DNA from: Phycisphaerae bacterium | GTDB taxonomy: Bacteria > Planctomycetota > Phycisphaerae > JAAYCJ01 | Assembly: GCA_015486815.1 (NCBI GenBank) | Contig: WFQY01000104.1 | Location: 1-8,979, forward strand | Length of the DNA stretch: 8,979 nucleotides | Reading direction: 5' to 3' | Shown: positions 7,116 through 8,979 of the stretch, in pieces | How the letters are laid out: each line of letters begins with the position of its first letter | How positions within the stretch are numbered: the first letter of the stretch is position 1 | Translations under genes and position numbers: made by a program | Notes under the pieces: model-generated | What the model saw: only the letters and a program-made list of their open reading frames with translations | The model's database searches: none | Told to the model about the DNA's origin: nothing

Positions 7116-8267
7116 ATGCCTGATACGTTGCAGAAAGTAAAACCTCTTCCCAAAGGTAAGCTACGATATCGTCACGTGATAGATACCGTGGAACAGGGTA
7201 TCCGAAGCGGAAAATATCTTCCTGGACATAAACTACCGCCAATAAAGGAATTAGCGGAAAATATGGGGTTAAATTTCCTGACTGTTCGCAAAGGAATCCT
7301 CGAACTGGCTAATAAAGGCCTGCTTGAGGTCAAGCCCGGAGTGGGAACCTTCGTCGCTGAAAAACCGATTCGTTCCGACAAAAAAACGATCAATATTGCG
7401 TTGGCATGTAGAAAATTCATGCTGGAAATCGATCAGCATCACCCCGCTATCGGAGCGTATCTGGCGGGGGCACATCGACGATGTCCGACTCCCAAATACG
7501 CTGTTCACCCGATGTTTTATGGTATGCATCATTTTATCGACGATATAGGCGATGCCCTTATCGACAGAGAGATCGACGGGGTCGTTATCACCGGTGCGGG
7601 AATGCTTGATAGGGATTTTGAGTTTCTTGAAGCTAACAAAATACCTGCAGCTATGGCTGATGCATATCGTTCGAATCAGCCCGATGACGATTGGATTGTA
7701 AGTGTCTGCAATGATTCCGAAGCTGTCCTTCGCCAAGCGGTTGCACATTTGCGAGGGTTGGGACATAAGCGTATTGCTTTTGTTTGTTACGCACATACCC
7801 CCGATAACGGTGCGATTCATCGCTACTTTTCCAAGCTGGTGTTTGATCATCAACTGGGCGACCCGAGAGAACTGATGATTCGCGTTGAAAACCCCGACGG
7901 TCATCCGCATTGGGAAGACCTCGAGCGGGTTTTCGACCTGAATCCCTTTGCGACCGGCGTTATCGTTTTGGATGAGTTTCTCGCCGACGTTCTGTTGGCG
8001 GGATGCGAACGCCGAGGTATAAAGATTCCTGATGATCTGTCCATAGTAGCTCTGCAGGATCTTTTACCCTATGGCCATCGTGTCCCCCTGACTGCTATTG
8101 ACGGGGCGAAGCAAAACAGTCAGCTGGTCTATCACGCCTGTGATATTCTTGTTAAACTGATCGAAGGAAAGGACGTTACCCAGCGTCGGATAACTCTTAC
8201 TCCCGAACTGGTCATCAAAGCCAGCACGGGCCCAGCTTCTGTTCCGCATAAAGGACGAATAATATGA
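7116..8267 (+). CDS. GntR-type winged-helix regulator with LacI-type sugar-binding domain
   Basis: A 383-residue transcription factor. Residues about 18-83 form a GntR-family winged helix: YRHVIDTVEQGIRSGKYLPG, LPPIKELAENMGLNFLTVRK, and the wing LLEVKPGVGTFV. Residues about 91-373 resemble the periplasmic-binding-protein fold of LacI/GalR regulators. Landmarks are GLGHKRIAF (214-222), GVIVLDEFLADVLLAG near 281-296, IKIPDDLSIVALQD ending near 315, PLTAID, and ELVIKASTGP (364-373). This GntR-N/LacI-C plan is that of AraR-type sugar-responsive repressors. The effector cannot be deduced. AGGA (7102-7105) lies 10 bases before ATG 7116 and only 4 before GTG 7110, so I prefer the ATG; the GTG would add two residues. 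Its stop overlaps the next ATG (ATGA), implying coupled expression with the secreted DUF4838-type protein. It is probably autoregulatory, since the operon promoter directly precedes it. Confidence 0.88.
   Translation: MPDTLQKVKPLPKGKLRYRHVIDTVEQGIRSGKYLPGHKLPPIKELAENMGLNFLTVRKGILELANKGLLEVKPGVGTFVAEKPIRSDKKTINIALACRKFMLEIDQHHPAIGAYLAGAHRRCPTPKYAVHPMFYGMHHFIDDIGDALIDREIDGVVITGAGMLDRDFEFLEANKIPAAMADAYRSNQPDDDWIVSVCNDSEAVLRQAVAHLRGLGHKRIAFVCYAHTPDNGAIHRYFSKLVFDHQLGDPRELMIRVENPDGHPHWEDLERVFDLNPFATGVIVLDEFLADVLLAGCERRGIKIPDDLSIVALQDLLPYGHRVPLTAIDGAKQNSQLVYHACDILVKLIEGKDVTQRRITLTPELVIKASTGPASVPHKGRII
8251..8257 (+). promoter_or_regulatory. ribosome binding site deciding the DUF4838-type gene start
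   Basis: AAGGACG, with AGGA at 8252-8255, lies 8 bases before the ATG at 8264, inside the last codons of the regulator gene. It supports the overlapping ATG over the internal ATG at 8282, which has no comparable site. Confidence 0.6.
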
Positions 8268-8979
8268 GAAGACGATTTTCTATGGAAAGACATAAAAGAA
8301 ATCACGGTTGTGTGATAACTCTGATGGTCTCGGTTATCATCGTATGGTTTGCCGTGAATGCCGAAGCAATCGGAATTCATCTTTCGAGTCATCCCAGCAT
8401 ACAGGATAGAGAAGCGGCTCGACAGTTAGGGCTTTACATCTATAAGATGACGGGGGAATCTTCCGAAATAACAACCGCAGCACCCAAAAACGGTGACCCT
8501 GCTATTTTTGTCGGAATAAACGCTATCGAGGGCAATGGCGGTATTGAAATTGGAAAACTCAAATCGGAAGAATGGTATGTGCGGAGCATTCCTGAAGGAT
8601 TATTGCTTATGGGGGAAGGGCCAACAGGAACGCTATACGCTGTGTATCACTACCTTGAAGATGTTTGCGGCGTTCGATGGTGGACTCCGTGGGACGAATA
8701 CGTTCCAAAGGTCAAAACGTTAAAACTAAACAATTTGAATCTTCACGGGGTACCTTCTTTTAAGATCCGGGAAATATACGCAACCTATGGGCATGACGGC
8801 GGTTGTTTTGATTCTCATATGCGTCTTAATAGCGATGAGTATCAGCCAATTTCCAGCAGGTATGGCGGGTTCAGAGCATTCGGGCCTCCCTACTTTTGCC
8901 ATACATTTAAATTTTATATTCCTCCAAGGCAATATTTCAAATCGCATCCGGAATGGTTTTCGATGATAGGCGGTAAACG
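8264..8979 (+). CDS. exported DUF4838-type protein with GH67-N-like N-terminal domain (3' truncated)
   Basis: The frame is open from the ATG at 8264 to the right edge, giving 238 residues of what is usually a much longer protein. A basic n-region (MRRRFSMERHKRN) is followed by a hydrophobic core (about 16-31) and an AEA signal-peptidase I site at 33-35, so the protein is exported. Residues about 36-165 look like the alpha-glucuronidase N-terminal-type domain found before many glycosidase barrels: DREAARQLGLYIYKMTG, GPTGTLYAVYHYLEDVCGVRWWTP. From about 166 the sequence FKIREIYATYGH, then CHTFKFYIPP and FKSHPEWFSMIGGK, matches the start of DUF4838 as I know it from planctomycete and Bacteroidetes-type glycan-degrading proteins. 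A glycoside hydrolase role on extracellular polysaccharide is likely but unproven, and the catalytic residues would lie beyond the window. It is translationally coupled to the upstream regulator. Confidence 0.8.
   Translation, partial: MRRRFSMERHKRNHGCVITLMVSVIIVWFAVNAEAIGIHLSSHPSIQDREAARQLGLYIYKMTGESSEITTAAPKNGDPAIFVGINAIEGNGGIEIGKLKSEEWYVRSIPEGLLLMGEGPTGTLYAVYHYLEDVCGVRWWTPWDEYVPKVKTLKLNNLNLHGVPSFKIREIYATYGHDGGCFDSHMRLNSDEYQPISSRYGGFRAFGPPYFCHTFKFYIPPRQYFKSHPEWFSMIGGK

Noticed and set aside
7269..7910. 213-residue open frame on the minus strand, antisense to the regulator
   Set aside because: It lies wholly inside a well-supported regulator gene, shows no recognisable domain, and has a Cys/His/Met-scattered composition typical of an antisense shadow.

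Overview
The window most resembles a moderately AT-rich bacterium of the planctomycete/Phycisphaerae type (Sedimentisphaerales-like), or a related PVC lineage such as Lentisphaerota or Kiritimatiellota. This is inferred from gene content: a secreted DUF4838-type protein paired with a GntR-headed, LacI-type regulator, next to zwf-pgl and tandem CNNM/CorC proteins. No rRNA or other phylogenetic marker is present, so the placement is tentative. No mobile element, CRISPR array, tRNA or rRNA is visible.

Layout. (1) Positions 1-4662, plus strand: the C-terminal part of a membrane glycosyltransferase-like protein that starts at or before the window edge, a cytosolic alpha/beta hydrolase, two consecutive CNNM/CorC-type membrane proteins with CBS domains, and an HD-domain dGTP triphosphohydrolase-like protein. 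These genes are packed with 4-base stop/start overlaps or gaps of at most 15 bases, so they probably form one operon. (2) Positions 4663-4741: a short spacer between converging genes, filled with a degenerate 7-base tandem repeat (GCTAANN) that can fold on itself. (3) Positions 4742-6908, minus strand: zwf and pgl, the first two enzymes of the oxidative pentose phosphate pathway, read from a promoter with a perfect TATAAT box. (4) Positions 6909-7115: a divergent intergenic region with back-to-back promoters. The rightward one is a full consensus TTGACA-N18-TATAAT preceded by A/T tracts. (5) Positions 7116-8979, plus strand: a GntR-N/LacI-C transcription factor, overlapped by 4 bases by the start of an exported protein with a GH67-N-like segment and the beginning of a DUF4838 domain. 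This last gene is cut by the right edge.

How they work together. zwf and pgl convert glucose 6-phosphate to 6-phosphogluconate with NADPH production. The regulator/DUF4838 pair looks like a small carbohydrate-responsive unit in which a sugar-type sensor controls its own operon and a secreted glycan-active protein. The most unusual parts are this coupled regulator-effector pair and the heptad-repeat spacer. The remaining genes are housekeeping-like.
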